Of a stretch of 64,000 nucleotides of DNA, positions 1 through 9,985 are shown in pieces. The notes under the pieces were generated by a model, which ran no database searches, had not been told where the DNA came from, and saw nothing but the letters and a program-made list of their open reading frames with translations. The DNA is taken from assembly GCA_022841345.1 (NCBI GenBank), contig JALHRR010000012.1, positions 62,001 to 126,000 on the forward strand, written 5' to 3'. The position numbers and the translations under genes are program-made. The stretch's first letter is position 1. Each line of letters begins with the position of its first letter. Origin of the DNA: Saprospiraceae bacterium. GTDB taxonomy: Bacteria; Bacteroidota; Bacteroidia; Chitinophagales; Saprospiraceae.

Positions 1-3000
1 TCCATCTGAAACAGTAATAGAGACCTGATCAAACCCATCACAACCAGGACTTCCCGGCACACTTAAATAGACTGTATATATTATATTGCTTTCCAGCGTT
101 ACCACCGGGTTTGCGGAATGCGGATCATCCAATCCGGTTGATGGGACCCACAAATACACAACTCCCTGATCACTGAGGTCATCACTTCCCAATGTGACTT
201 GTTGTCCCTCACATCCTGTAATATCAGGACCGGCATCAACAATCAGATTGGGGTATTCTGTAAAAGTAACTTCTGCTTCATCAGTGCATCCCGTCAAAGG
301 ATCACTGACCAAAAGTGTGTAAGTCGATTGTCCAACTCCTCCAAAAAGTTGCAGCGTCGGCTGTGCAACATTTGGATCACTCAATCCGCCTGAAGGTGTC
401 CATAAATAAGTGAAATAGTTTGGTCCCGGAGATCCAATAGTACTATTAAAAGTGCCACAAAAAATCTGGTCATTTCCGGGTTCTGATGAAGGTTGTCGAA
501 TATTAACAACTTGCTGGAATGTTATACTGCAATTTGAAATAGAATCCGTTTTTGTAATCGTGTAAGTAGTAATCCCCGGAGGCAACTGTGCCCAGTTTAG
601 AGTAGGGTAATTGTGATTTGCATTTTGTGTCCCTGTAATGTTTAGACCGATCGCCGGGGACCATTGATAGTACATTCTTGCTTGTCTGACAGGCTCACCC
701 AATTGGATAAAGTTCTGTGCCTGATTTTCTGGGCATATATTAATATCCGGCGTATCAAAAACCTGCGGAGCACTGGGGTAAAGAAAGTCTATCAAAATAT
801 GACAATTTCCTTGGGCCGGGGTGGAATAGTTAACTTGATATATTCTGTCATTATAAATGGATTCATTCAGGCAAAATGTATTGGCATTCAAAGTGATTTC
901 AGGATATGCGTTATCCAGCGTGAATGCATAGTTATAGGGATTGTCTATTTCAAGACAATATGGAATGGGCTGGGCTTCTGTCTCACAATCCATAGGCATA
1001 TAAATTGTTAGACGGGGATAAGGACATGGATTGCATGGACAAGCTGTCATATATGAAATGCATGTATATCCATCATATGTCACTTCTCTTCTATAATAAG
1101 TACACTCAGTTGGAAAAACAAAAGGGTTAGCTAAAGTCTCCTGACCAATAATAGAATTAAAGTCTCCGGATTCAACAACGGTGAGATATTGAAACCGCCC
1201 ACAACTCTGATCCACATGACCTATATATCCTGAATCACAAACATTTCCGCCATACATGGGTAAAATATCAAAGGTGATTGTGTCGATATCTGCTATGCAC
1301 ACACCGGTAGGGTCTTTAGCTTCCAAAATAAAATTAACTTGTCTGCAGCTGTCGTGTCCATAGTATTGCCATGCATTATAAGTCGGATTTGGTGCGAAGT
1401 ATTCGCTCAGCCACTGTTTGGGATACCATTCATAAATCACCTGAGGATCAGGTATATTGGGTCCCAAAACAGGATATTCATTTTCACAAATTACTCTGTT
1501 TAAGCCCGCATCAGCTACAGGTTTCAGGCGTACAATAATAGTCACTTCATCTTCCAGTGTACATGGTCCATCAGGGTTGGTCACATAGATTCTGTAAGTA
1601 GTTGTTTCAGTAGGGGCAACCCGAACCCGGGCTATATTATTCGGACCTACAATACTGGTCATATCACCGGAGACTACCTCCCATAAATATTGAATCGGTA
1701 CAATATTGGGCAATGGAGTGGATCCGATCTGCGTAGTATCTCCTTCACATATTGTTTTATCCGCACCTGCATTGGCACGTAAGACCCAGACTGTTGTATT
1801 TTTTACAACCTGACATCCTGCATCGTCCACTACAGTAAGGGTATATAATGTGGTTTGAGCAGGAGAGGCTATTGGGTTTTCTGCATTCGGATTATTGAGT
1901 GAACCAGAAGGACTCCATGTAACTGTATATCCTGGAGTATTAGCAATCACCGTAGGACTTCCACCAAGGATTGCCTGGTCTCCCGGACAGATCATAAAAG
2001 GTCCGCCCGGCTGCACTGTGGCGGCTATATCCGTATTAACCATGAAGGTAGAAACATTGGAGGTATCACATCCTATAATTCTTCTGAAATATCTGGTTTG
2101 AGCTGCAGGTTGTGGTATGTAATTTTGCTCTAATGCACCGGGGATGTTATTCCATGTAACTCCGTCAAGGCTGATTTGCCAGATATAAGAACCTGATCCG
2201 GGATTTCCCTGCTGATTTTGTGGAAAAGTATTTCCATTTCGGATGACAGGTGGTGGATTAAATTGAGATTGAACCGCAGTTCCTGAAATTAAAGGTGGAG
2301 TGGCATTGATACAAATTTCCAGAAATGAGGGTGATATTGTATTTACTGAAAGATCAAAACAACATCCTGTCATCCTTGTCAGAGCACCTCCGCCTGAACC
2401 TGAATCGGATGTCTGAAATGCACCTGCTGTGACAGGATAAGTATTACTGAAGGTAGATGCAGCAACTATCATATCCGAACCATCCATCACAAAAAACCCT
2501 CTTGTTTCTTCGTATTCTCCACCTATGTATGTCCCGCATAATAGATGACCAGTACCGGAATCAAACTGTGCCGCAATCAGATCATTTCCACCGAATGGTT
2601 GTGTCTGCAGTGCTGTACTGCTTGTCGGCAGGTCAGGACTGGATGAGGTTCCGAGAAAATATACTACCCCATTACTCGCTTGTATAACATTTTCATAATC
2701 ATTTGATAATCCATTAGGCAGGGTACTGGAGTAATAGGTGGACCAACGCATTAAACCCGTTGCTGCGTCCATTGAGGATAATGTAAAATAACTGCAACAC
2801 GATCCCGGCGCAATCGAAGATTGATAGCTACCCGGTGTCGTATTAAAATCATTAGAACCAGTGATTCCTGTATGATATAACTCTGAACCAACAAGTTGAA
2901 ATGGTTTATTATTGGACCGGTAATTGAAATTTGCATTTTCATTATTACTACCACCCAAAAAAGTGGACCATACAATTTGCTTTGTATCTGCTGTAGCACC

Positions 3001-4845
3001 CATTAAAACGAAATCTTCATCGCCGGAACAACTTGTCTGGTAAGCCCCCGGGGTAGTCGTGAAGGAACTTGTCGCCGCCCCTGTGAAATAATAATGGCTG
3101 CCATTTGTCTGAATTCCTGTCAAATAGTATTCACCCTCAGAATGCAAAAATGATGAATAAACCAATGCTCCGGTCATTCTGTTGAATGTAGTCAGGATGC
3201 CCCCGTAAATACCATTGTGGCTTGGATGTAAAGCATCTCCGGATATGGGAATTTGAGTAAAACCTGCTCCGGTAAAAGCAATCAAATCGCCATTGAATAC
3301 CGCATCTATAAATACAACTGAACCAAAATCACCATCTTCAAAAGGTGGAACATAATTTGTACCAAAATAAGTAGACCAGGCCATGGTTCCATTCGACTGG
3401 TTCAACTTTGTGATTGCTACGTTTCCCTGAGGTCCGGGAGCAACCGTCATAAATGCTCCGGGTGTAACAGGATAATTTTTAGAAGCTGTCACCGCACTCA
3501 AGTATGCGCCACTTGCATCTGCCTCAAAAACCAATAAATTATCTCCAAATTCTGATTGATTTCCCCCCAGATAGGTATTCCAGTTCATACTACCATTTCC
3601 GGCTTGCAGGCAGACAACAACATAATCTCCATCGCCCCCGTAAGCACTCTGTGCCACTCCTCCGGTAGTTGGAAAGTCATTGGATGAAGTCAATCCAAGT
3701 GCATAAACTTTGTTATTTGAAACAACAATTTTGAGTCCATACTCATCACCTGAGCCCCCTACATATGTGGACCAAAGTAATTGACCTCCGACCGAAAATT
3801 TAGATAAAGCAAGATCATTATTTCCTGCCATCGATGTTTGAAAAGCACCTGCTGTCGTTGGAAAATTAAAACTTGATGTTTGGAATAATATATAAATACC
3901 ACTAGCATCTCTGTCCATACTTGATACATAATCCGACCCTGATCCTGATACGAAAGTTGACCAAACTACAGCGATGGGATCAATAATCAGATATTCAGCT
4001 ACACGATAAACAGATAAATCCAATTCAAAACTTACCAATCCATCTTCAGAAATATGGTATTTGCTTTTTAGCTCCTGATTTTTATCTTGATATGCAAATG
4101 GCTTACCTACCTGGATCTCGCCGAGAGAAGTCTCCAAAGCCAATGCACCTGCTCTGTTTATATAAATAGATTCTGCACCATCGTACTTCATTTGAATTTG
4201 CTTCGGATCTGCACCCGGTGCTACCACAAAGTCAAACTCAAGATTTCCTGACTCACTGGTGTAATATCTGAGGTCAATTCCAGGGTAAATATTCCGCATC
4301 CACAATTCCTTGCCACTGGAGATATCTTCTGCCGAACGCAGGGAAGAATACAAATTTGATGAATGCTGGTGAGTACCTACAAGTTCCCAATAGCTGCCGG
4401 ATTGGCTTCCCGGCCAACTCAGTACATAAGTATGGCCTTCAATTATTTGTTCTTTTGTCCCGGGCAATTGAGGTAGATTTTTGCGAAATCTATCCCAGGC
4501 ATTTGATGCTGAAACTTTAGATTGGGACACAGTTTCATTTTCCTTTGATTGTCGCTTCCACACTGTAAAAGCGACGCTATTTTCCAGGAAATTAACCTGG
4601 ACGCCCGGCATATCCAGGCGATACAGTACATGTGATGGAAATCTCCCCTGATTGGGTTCAAAAATGAGCTTTTCCTGATACTTCTGAAGTAAGGACTCCA
4701 GACCTGAAGTATCCAAACCCAGGCTTTCACTGGCCGAAGCTAAGGGAACGGGGTCGATGTTTTGTTGTGAAAATTGTACTTGCTGAAAGGCAAGCATTGG
4801 GTTGATAAAAAATATCAACAAACCCAATAGGGCAGAAAGCCTCAT
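1..4845 (-). CDS. Giant secreted SBBP beta-propeller / PKD-like repeat protein, C-terminus outside window
   Basis: One reading frame stays open on the minus strand from here to the left edge; most lines, including all of the first 1 kb, were checked for in-frame stops and none was found. The chosen start at 4845 begins a clear signal peptide (MRLSALLGLLIFF...). An in-frame ATG at 4881 would add 12 residues. Residues about 30-290 look like the domain that precedes SBBP repeats. Then come about eight WSTY(V/L)GG-type beta-propeller repeats, near 3961, 3770, 3575, 3370, 3170, 2960, 2738 and 2525, spaced about 190-225 bp. From about residue 845 the protein consists of Ig/PKD-like repeats with CEG(D/Q) and W.P..GL.DP motifs, rich in Cys. 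By family knowledge this is a cell-surface or exported protein, probably T9SS-dependent; the sorting domain would lie beyond the window. Its substrate or ligand is unknown. Confidence 0.85.
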   Translation of the reverse strand, partial: MRLSALLGLLIFFINPMLAFQQVQFSQQNIDPVPLASASESLGLDTSGLESLLQKYQEKLIFEPNQGRFPSHVLYRLDMPGVQVNFLENSVAFTVWKRQSKENETVSQSKVSASNAWDRFRKNLPQLPGTKEQIIEGHTYVLSWPGSQSGSYWELVGTHQHSSNLYSSLRSAEDISSGKELWMRNIYPGIDLRYYTSESGNLEFDFVVAPGADPKQIQMKYDGAESIYINRAGALALETSLGEIQVGKPFAYQDKNQELKSKYHISEDGLVSFELDLSVYRVAEYLIIDPIAVVWSTFVSGSGSDYVSSMDRDASGIYILFQTSSFNFPTTAGAFQTSMAGNNDLALSKFSVGGQLLWSTYVGGSGDEYGLKIVVSNNKVYALGLTSSNDFPTTGGVAQSAYGGDGDYVVVCLQAGNGSMNWNTYLGGNQSEFGDNLLVFEADASGAYLSAVTASKNYPVTPGAFMTVAPGPQGNVAITKLNQSNGTMAWSTYFGTNYVPPFEDGDFGSVVFIDAVFNGDLIAFTGAGFTQIPISGDALHPSHNGIYGGILTTFNRMTGALVYSSFLHSEGEYYLTGIQTNGSHYYFTGAATSSFTTTPGAYQTSCSGDEDFVLMGATADTKQIVWSTFLGGSNNENANFNYRSNNKPFQLVGSELYHTGITGSNDFNTTPGSYQSSIAPGSCCSYFTLSSMDAATGLMRWSTYYSSTLPNGLSNDYENVIQASNGVVYFLGTSSSPDLPTSSTALQTQPFGGNDLIAAQFDSGTGHLLCGTYIGGEYEETRGFFVMDGSDMIVAASTFSNTYPVTAGAFQTSDSGSGGGALTRMTGCCFDLSVNTISPSFLEICINATPPLISGTAVQSQFNPPPVIRNGNTFPQNQQGNPGSGSYIWQISLDGVTWNNIPGALEQNYIPQPAAQTRYFRRIIGCDTSNVSTFMVNTDIAATVQPGGPFMICPGDQAILGGSPTVIANTPGYTVTWSPSGSLNNPNAENPIASPAQTTLYTLTVVDDAGCQVVKNTTVWVLRANAGADKTICEGDTTQIGSTPLPNIVPIQYLWEVVSGDMTSIVGPNNIARVRVAPTETTTYRIYVTNPDGPCTLEDEVTIIVRLKPVADAGLNRVICENEYPVLGPNIPDPQVIYEWYPKQWLSEYFAPNPTYNAWQYYGHDSCRQVNFILEAKDPTGVCIADIDTITFDILPMYGGNVCDSGYIGHVDQSCGRFQYLTVVESGDFNSIIGQETLANPFVFPTECTYYRREVTYDGYTCISYMTACPCNPCPYPRLTIYMPMDCETEAQPIPYCLEIDNPYNYAFTLDNAYPEITLNANTFCLNESIYNDRIYQVNYSTPAQGNCHILIDFLYPSAPQVFDTPDINICPENQAQNFIQLGEPVRQARMYYQWSPAIGLNITGTQNANHNYPTLNWAQLPPGITTYTITKTDSISNCSITFQQVVNIRQPSSEPGNDQIFCGTFNSTIGSPGPNYFTYLWTPSGGLSDPNVAQPTLQLFGGVGQSTYTLLVSDPLTGCTDEAEVTFTEYPNLIVDAGPDITGCEGQQVTLGSDDLSDQGVVYLWVPSTGLDDPHSANPVVTLESNIIYTVYLSVPGSPGCDGFDQVSITVSDG

Positions 4846-5117
4846 AACAGAAAGAGGCTGCGGAGTAGCAACAGGTTCCATGAATTAAAATTGTTTTCTT
4901 ATTAACCTTATCTATAAAAAAAACCAATTACATCCTTCAGAGAACAAGCTGTGACCTCAATTTAGCTGCATTTCTTCTTTATCCGGGCCTATTCTGAAAC
5001 ATTAACAGAGCACAAGATATATATTATAAATTTATGTCATATATTTTTGAGTAAATATTTTACATAATTTTTGGATTTCGTGTATAATGCTTGACAAAGT
5101 ATAAGGTCCCTGACTTT

Positions 5118-6443
5118 TCAAGCCTCTATCTCCTCTTCCTCCCCGCCCAATTCCCGGAATTGTAGTGGCAGATTCCGGGTAGTTGCTGCACCTAGTTTTT
5201 TAATCCGTTCAATCCTTCCAATAATTGTATCACCTTTTTTCACTGATGTCGACAATTTGTTCATAGCGCTGTTATAGTCATCCTTTGCTGCATCCATTTT
5301 GGATCCTACTGAACTAAGATCCTGGACAAAACCAACAAATTTATCATATAGCGCACCACTCTCCCGTGCTATTTCTGCGGCATTTTTGCGCTGATTCTCC
5401 TGTTTCCAGATAAATGAGATGGTTCGCATTGTTGCAAGCAAAGTAGTCACAGAGACCAGTACTATATTTCGCTCCAAAGCTTTTTCAAATAACTGTGGAT
5501 CTTCCCGCAGAGCCAGGGTAAGAGCAGGTTCCATGGGTACAAACATCAGCACAAAATCAGGTGGCTGAATTCCGTAAAGTGAAGGATAATTCTTATTGCC
5601 CAATTCCTGCAAATGATTTCTCACATTTTGCAAATGAAGCTTCAATGCAAGATTGGCATCCTCAGGTAAATCAGCATTATAATATGCTTCATACGCGACC
5701 AGAGAAACTTTGGCATCTATGATCAGATTCTTCTGCTCAGGTAAATGAATGATATAATCCGGACGAAAAATCCTTCCCTCCGCATCCCTGTGAGCGCTTT
5801 GAGCACTATAATGAATTCCTTTATGCAGGCCTGACCTTTCGAGCAACATTTCCAGCTGTACTTCCCCCCAGTTTCCCTGTAATTTTTTATCACCCTTCAA
5901 TGCACTCGCCAGCTTGTTGGTGTCTGTGCTTACCTGCTGATTGAGTAGTATGATTTGCTCCAATTCTTTCTTCAATGAAATGCGTTCCCTTGTTTCTTCC
6001 TTGTGGTTTTCATCCACTTTTTTCTCAAACTCCTGAATTTTTTCTTTTAATGGCCTCAAAATATCTCCTACTTTTTGTTCATTGATTTCGACCATTCTTT
6101 TGCTTTTTTCTTCCAGCACTTCATTGGCAAAATTTTTAAACTCCAGCCGGAAATGCTCGTTGATTTCCTGCAACTCTGCTTTATTATCCAGGAGTTTTTG
6201 CTGCATTGATTCAAGCCTGGAAGTGGCAGTGGCAAGCTGAGTACTCAAAGTCAGGACTTCATTGTTTTTTTGGACAGAAGCGGTAAGTGCATTTTCATAC
6301 AGGCTTTTGTCCACATATTGATTTGCCAGATCCTGTTTAATTTTTGCTTTTTGCTGTTCAAAGCGCATTCTGGCATATAGCCATGCAATGACAATGCTGA
6401 GGAATGCAGTGATAGCAATTGTAATCCAGTCTAAATTTTCCAT
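5118..6443 (-). CDS. rmuC: DNA recombination protein RmuC
   Basis: 441 residues. The protein has an N-terminal membrane segment (about residues 5-24), a long charged coiled coil (about 25-185), and the RmuC core with GNWGEVQLEMLLE, a PDYIIHLP stretch and IIDAKVSL. This matches the PD-(D/E)xK-like nuclease fold assigned to the family. RmuC limits DNA inversions between short inverted repeats in E. coli; its biochemistry is poorly known. The C-terminus ends in an acidic run (GGEEEEIEA). It lies between the DinB-like gene and the giant secreted protein on the same strand, with gaps of 126 bp and more than 200 bp, so it is probably not tightly cotranscribed with either. Confidence 0.93.
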   Translation of the reverse strand: MENLDWITIAITAFLSIVIAWLYARMRFEQQKAKIKQDLANQYVDKSLYENALTASVQKNNEVLTLSTQLATATSRLESMQQKLLDNKAELQEINEHFRLEFKNFANEVLEEKSKRMVEINEQKVGDILRPLKEKIQEFEKKVDENHKEETRERISLKKELEQIILLNQQVSTDTNKLASALKGDKKLQGNWGEVQLEMLLERSGLHKGIHYSAQSAHRDAEGRIFRPDYIIHLPEQKNLIIDAKVSLVAYEAYYNADLPEDANLALKLHLQNVRNHLQELGNKNYPSLYGIQPPDFVLMFVPMEPALTLALREDPQLFEKALERNIVLVSVTTLLATMRTISFIWKQENQRKNAAEIARESGALYDKFVGFVQDLSSVGSKMDAAKDDYNSAMNKLSTSVKKGDTIIGRIERIKKLGAATTRNLPLQFRELGGEEEEIEA

Positions 6444-6569
6444 GATCCTGATGACTTATTTCAAACTTTGAAGTCTGAATAATGAGCTAATTTGTTGGCA
6501 ATTTCCAACATTATCCTTGTAAATCACTTTTAATGCTGGTATTTACCATCAAAATGCTGTTCAAAATAT

Positions 6570-7016
6570 TTACCCCTTCAGCATTCCTCTCCTCAAATAA
6601 TTAACCTGGCCCAGATGATAGCTCAAATGAGTAATAAGCAACAACAACACATGCCCCACAGTCTTGTCTGACCAGGGAGAGATGTCAGGATAAGGATTGC
6701 TGAGATCTGAATCCTTCAAATTGTCAAATGCAGCTGTCACTTCTTCCCTTGCAATTGCCAGACCATCCAATATCTGCTGACGTGTGGCACTGCGATCCGC
6801 AAATTCCAGTGGTCGGTTTCTGATATACCCGGAATGACCCAGACCCATCCCTATATAATGTCTCAAATTACCGGCAATATGCAAGCCCAGGGTGCCTATT
6901 GGGTTTTTAATATCACCTTTTGTAATCCATAATTCAGATTCCACACACAAGCTGATTTCCTGATACAGCGTATGCAAATCCCGCATCAACATATTTTTTA
7001 TTTCTTCGGTAATCAT
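6570..7016 (-). CDS. DinB-family four-helix protein
   Basis: 148 residues from the ATG at 7016. A longer open frame starts at 7061, but its extra 15 residues look non-homologous, while MITEEIKNMLMRDLHTLYQ begins the first helix. The His residues in LGLHIAGNLRHYIG and in LITHLSYHLGQVNYL are spaced as in the DinB/YfiT metal-binding superfamily, where three His bind a divalent metal. LGQVNYLR near the C-terminus is typical. Family members are damage-inducible proteins or thiol-dependent transferases; the substrate here cannot be told. It sits between uvrB and rmuC on the same strand, a neighbourhood of DNA-repair genes, but no shared promoter or overlap shows an operon. Confidence 0.8.
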   Translation of the reverse strand: MITEEIKNMLMRDLHTLYQEISLCVESELWITKGDIKNPIGTLGLHIAGNLRHYIGMGLGHSGYIRNRPLEFADRSATRQQILDGLAIAREEVTAAFDNLKDSDLSNPYPDISPWSDKTVGHVLLLLITHLSYHLGQVNYLRRGMLKG

Positions 7017-7139
7017 ATATAAAGAATGTTTTAATAGAATTTGTATATAGACCAGACGCAATACATTGCTTCTCTATACCGCAAAGCATCACGGCTCTTT
7101 AGGATTAAACTTTCAACCAAATAACCGATCAACACCTGT

Positions 7140-9167
7140 TCACAACACCGTTTCCTGCAATTTCTTTTTCAGCGAAAACAATTCATCCCTGAATTGAGCC
7201 GCTGATATGAAATCCAGATCCTTTGCTGCTGCTTTCATCTTTTGCTCTGTAGCAGAAATCAATTTTTCCAATTGGTCCCTTGTCATATATTGAATGATCG
7301 GATCTGCAGCAATATCAGGAGAAGCGGGTTCGACATAGACACCTTCTTTCCTGCCTCTGACATCCAGAATCGATTTTTGATTCATGATGTCTTCTCTCGA
7401 TTTATAGATGGTTTGCGGGGTTATTCCATGCTCTTCATTATATGCGATCTGAATAGCTCTGCGGCGATTGGTTTCATCTATTGTTTTGCGCATGGATTGA
7501 GTCATTACATCTGCATAAAAAATCACTAATCCTCCGGCATTCCTTGCTGCTCTTCCGGCCGTCTGCGTCAGAGACCGGTCATTTCTCAAAAAACCTTCCT
7601 TATCTGCATCCAGAATAGCTACCAATGATACTTCCGGAAGGTCCAGTCCTTCTCTCAATAAGTTTACACCTATCAATACATCGAAGGTTCCCAACCTCAA
7701 ATTTTTCAAAATATCCACGCGCTCCATAGTGTCCACTTCAGAGTGAATATATTTGCACTGAACGCCCATTTTCAAAAGATACTTGGTGAGTTCCTCAGCC
7801 ATCCGTTTGGTCAAAGTCGTAACTAATACACGTTCTTTCCGGCTGACTCTTTCCTGAATCTCGTCCATCAGATCATCTATCTGATTGAGACTGGGACGGA
7901 CTTCAATAGGTGGATCCAGCAATCCGGTGGGACGAATTAATTGCTCTACAATCACACCTTCGGTTTTATCCAGTTCGTAATCCGCTGGAGTTGCACTCAC
8001 AAACACAACTTGTTTTGTAAGACTTTCGAATTCTTCAAATGTCAATGGCCTGTTGTCCATAGCAGAAGGCAATCTGAATCCGTACTGAACAAGGTTGATC
8101 TTACGGGCCCTGTCCCCTCCCCACATACCCCGCACTTGCGGAATAGTTACATGGCTTTCATCAATAATCGTCAAATAATCATCCGGGAAATAATCCAGCA
8201 GGCAAAATGGTCTGGTTCCCGGATCTCTTCCATCAAAGAACCTGGAGTAATTCTCAATTCCACTGCAATATCCAAGCTCCTTCATCATTTCTACATCAAA
8301 GGAAACCCGCTCCTGGATTCGTTTTGATTCGATATATTTATTTTCCCGCTCAAAATACTTCTGTTGCTCGTGCAATTCATCCTCAATGGATCGGATGATC
8401 CCATGAATCCGGTCTTTTGGAGCGATATACAGGTTAGCAGGAAATATTGCAGCATGTTCCAGACCTTCTCCCCTGCGGCCTGTTTCAGTGTCCATAATAC
8501 TGATATCTTCGATTTCATCTCCAAAGAAGGTAATCCGATATCCATAATCTACATAGGGAAGATTGATGTCGACGGTATCTCCTTTCACTCTGAAATTAGC
8601 CCTTCCCAGTATTGTCTCCGTCCGGGAGTAGAGAATTTGAACCAGATTAAATAAAAAAGTATTCCTGGATACCACCATTCCTTTGTGGATTCGGATGATG
8701 CCGGTTTTATAATCTTCCGGATTCCCCATACCATATATACACGATACTGAAGCCACAATTATGACATCTCTTCTCCCTGATAAAAGGGAAGAAGTAGCCC
8801 TCAATCTCAATTTATCTACTTCTTCATTAATAGCCAGATCTTTCTCAATATATGTATCACTAACACTGAGATAAGCTTCCGGCTGATAATAATCATAATA
8901 AGAAACAAAAAACTCTACAGCATTATCCGGAAAAAACTCACGAAATTCACTGTATAATTGCGCCGTAAGAGTTTTATTATGCGTAAGTACAAGAGTTGGG
9001 CGCTGCAATTTCTCAATGACATTGGCCATTGTGAATGTTTTTCCTGACCCGGTAACACCTAGTAAACACTGAAATTTTTCGCCGCTATTCAATCCTTCCG
9101 TCAGTTGTCGAATGGCTGAAGGTTGATCACCGGTAGGTTTATAATGAGAAGTGAGTTTGAATGCCAT
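7140..9167 (-). CDS. uvrB: Excinuclease ABC subunit B
   Basis: 675 residues, the usual family length. UvrB is the damage-verifying helicase-like subunit of nucleotide excision repair; it is loaded by UvrA and recruits UvrC. Visible features are Walker A GVTGSGKT (about residues 37-44), the beta-hairpin region FVSYYDYYQPEAYL (about 87-100), the DESH box (TIIDESHVTIPQ), helicase motifs GVNLLREGLDLPEVSLV and QTAGRAARN, and a C-terminal UVR domain that binds UvrC. All key motifs are intact. The start MAFKLTSHYKPTGDQPSAI matches the conserved N-terminus. It is divergently transcribed from the CrtA-like gene, with 92 bp between them. Confidence 0.98.
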   Translation of the reverse strand: MAFKLTSHYKPTGDQPSAIRQLTEGLNSGEKFQCLLGVTGSGKTFTMANVIEKLQRPTLVLTHNKTLTAQLYSEFREFFPDNAVEFFVSYYDYYQPEAYLSVSDTYIEKDLAINEEVDKLRLRATSSLLSGRRDVIIVASVSCIYGMGNPEDYKTGIIRIHKGMVVSRNTFLFNLVQILYSRTETILGRANFRVKGDTVDINLPYVDYGYRITFFGDEIEDISIMDTETGRRGEGLEHAAIFPANLYIAPKDRIHGIIRSIEDELHEQQKYFERENKYIESKRIQERVSFDVEMMKELGYCSGIENYSRFFDGRDPGTRPFCLLDYFPDDYLTIIDESHVTIPQVRGMWGGDRARKINLVQYGFRLPSAMDNRPLTFEEFESLTKQVVFVSATPADYELDKTEGVIVEQLIRPTGLLDPPIEVRPSLNQIDDLMDEIQERVSRKERVLVTTLTKRMAEELTKYLLKMGVQCKYIHSEVDTMERVDILKNLRLGTFDVLIGVNLLREGLDLPEVSLVAILDADKEGFLRNDRSLTQTAGRAARNAGGLVIFYADVMTQSMRKTIDETNRRRAIQIAYNEEHGITPQTIYKSREDIMNQKSILDVRGRKEGVYVEPASPDIAADPIIQYMTRDQLEKLISATEQKMKAAAKDLDFISAAQFRDELFSLKKKLQETVL

Positions 9168-9251
9168 AGGTATTTATTATACTAGAGAGCCAAACAAAAA
9201 CAAACGCAAAATGATTTATTTACACTATAGCTGAATTCCAGCTATTTTTAT

Positions 9252-9259
9252 CCAAATAT
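9252..9259 (-). promoter_or_regulatory. Putative -7 promoter element of uvrB
   Basis: On the minus strand this reads TATATTTG, an exact match to the Bacteroidota -7 consensus TAnnTTTG, about 85 bp before the uvrB start. No TTG is seen at the usual -33 distance, so the assignment rests on the -7 box alone. It abuts the ATG of the divergent gene. Confidence 0.4.
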
Positions 9260-9985
9260 ATGGAAGAGCAATTCACGACCATCACTTTTTTCAGATTTAA
9301 TGGATTTAAAAACCGCTTCTTTGCTTTCTCTCAAATGGGGATGCCTTTTCATCCTGAAAAAATTGAAGGATTAATTTTTTCAAAAAAAGTAGGCACCGGA
9401 GCAGGATATGGATTTAGCGCCGTCCCAAATTTTGGGGTATATGGCTGGTTGAATGTCTGGAAATCAAAAACACATTGGGAAAAATTCAGAGCGCAACATT
9501 CAGATTGGCATAAATGGCTTGAACATTCCTCCGAAAACTGGACGACATATTTGAAACCAATAAAAGTTCATGGGACCTGGAGTAATAAGCAACCATTTTT
9601 GTTAGAAGTACCCGCACCGGAAGGTGAATGGGTGGCAGCCATTACAAGAGCTACTATTAAATGGAAAAATCTGTTACTTTTTTGGAGAACGGTCCCCGTG
9701 ATTAGCCGCAAAATGCAGGCCATGGCGAAAGACCTTTTTTCCATCGGATTTGGTGAAGTCCCATTCAGAGAATTAGCCACCTTCAGTATATGGTCTGAAG
9801 TAGATTTCCTTGAACATTTCGCATATCAGTCTCCAGAGCACAAAAAAGCCATTCAGTTGACAAGAAAATACGATTGGTTTGAGGAAGAACTTTTTGCCAG
9901 ATTTATCGTCGTTGGAGTGGATGGAAGCTGGACGGGTTTCGATGCGCTTCCAAAAATGAATGAAAAATATGGATCTGTACTTTAA
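9260..9985 (+). CDS. Spheroidene monooxygenase (CrtA)-like protein
   Basis: 241 residues. The layout resembles the CrtA family: an N-terminal FFRF..F..RF.AF.QM stretch, a central ARATI-like segment (ITRATIKWKNLLLFWRTVP, about 134-152) and a C-terminal ARFIVVGVDGSWTGFDAL. In purple bacteria CrtA is a heme-dependent ketolase of carotenoids. Bacteroidota have many homologues of unproven function, often outside carotenoid clusters, as here. No other carotenoid gene is visible in the window. Its last 26 bases overlap the start of the downstream hydrolase, so the two are probably cotranscribed and translationally coupled. The substrate is uncertain; family membership is fairly likely. Confidence 0.7.
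   Translation: MEEQFTTITFFRFNGFKNRFFAFSQMGMPFHPEKIEGLIFSKKVGTGAGYGFSAVPNFGVYGWLNVWKSKTHWEKFRAQHSDWHKWLEHSSENWTTYLKPIKVHGTWSNKQPFLLEVPAPEGEWVAAITRATIKWKNLLLFWRTVPVISRKMQAMAKDLFSIGFGEVPFRELATFSIWSEVDFLEHFAYQSPEHKKAIQLTRKYDWFEEELFARFIVVGVDGSWTGFDALPKMNEKYGSVL

Noticed and set aside
4443-4927. Two short minus-strand frames near the start of the giant gene
   Set aside because: They lie in other frames over the signal-peptide region of the giant protein, whose own frame has clear domain content.
9227-9245. ATAGCTG/CAGCTAT hairpin with T run before the CrtA-like gene
   Set aside because: It could be a terminator or attenuator, but both neighbours are transcribed away from it and it overlaps nothing conserved; evidence is too thin.
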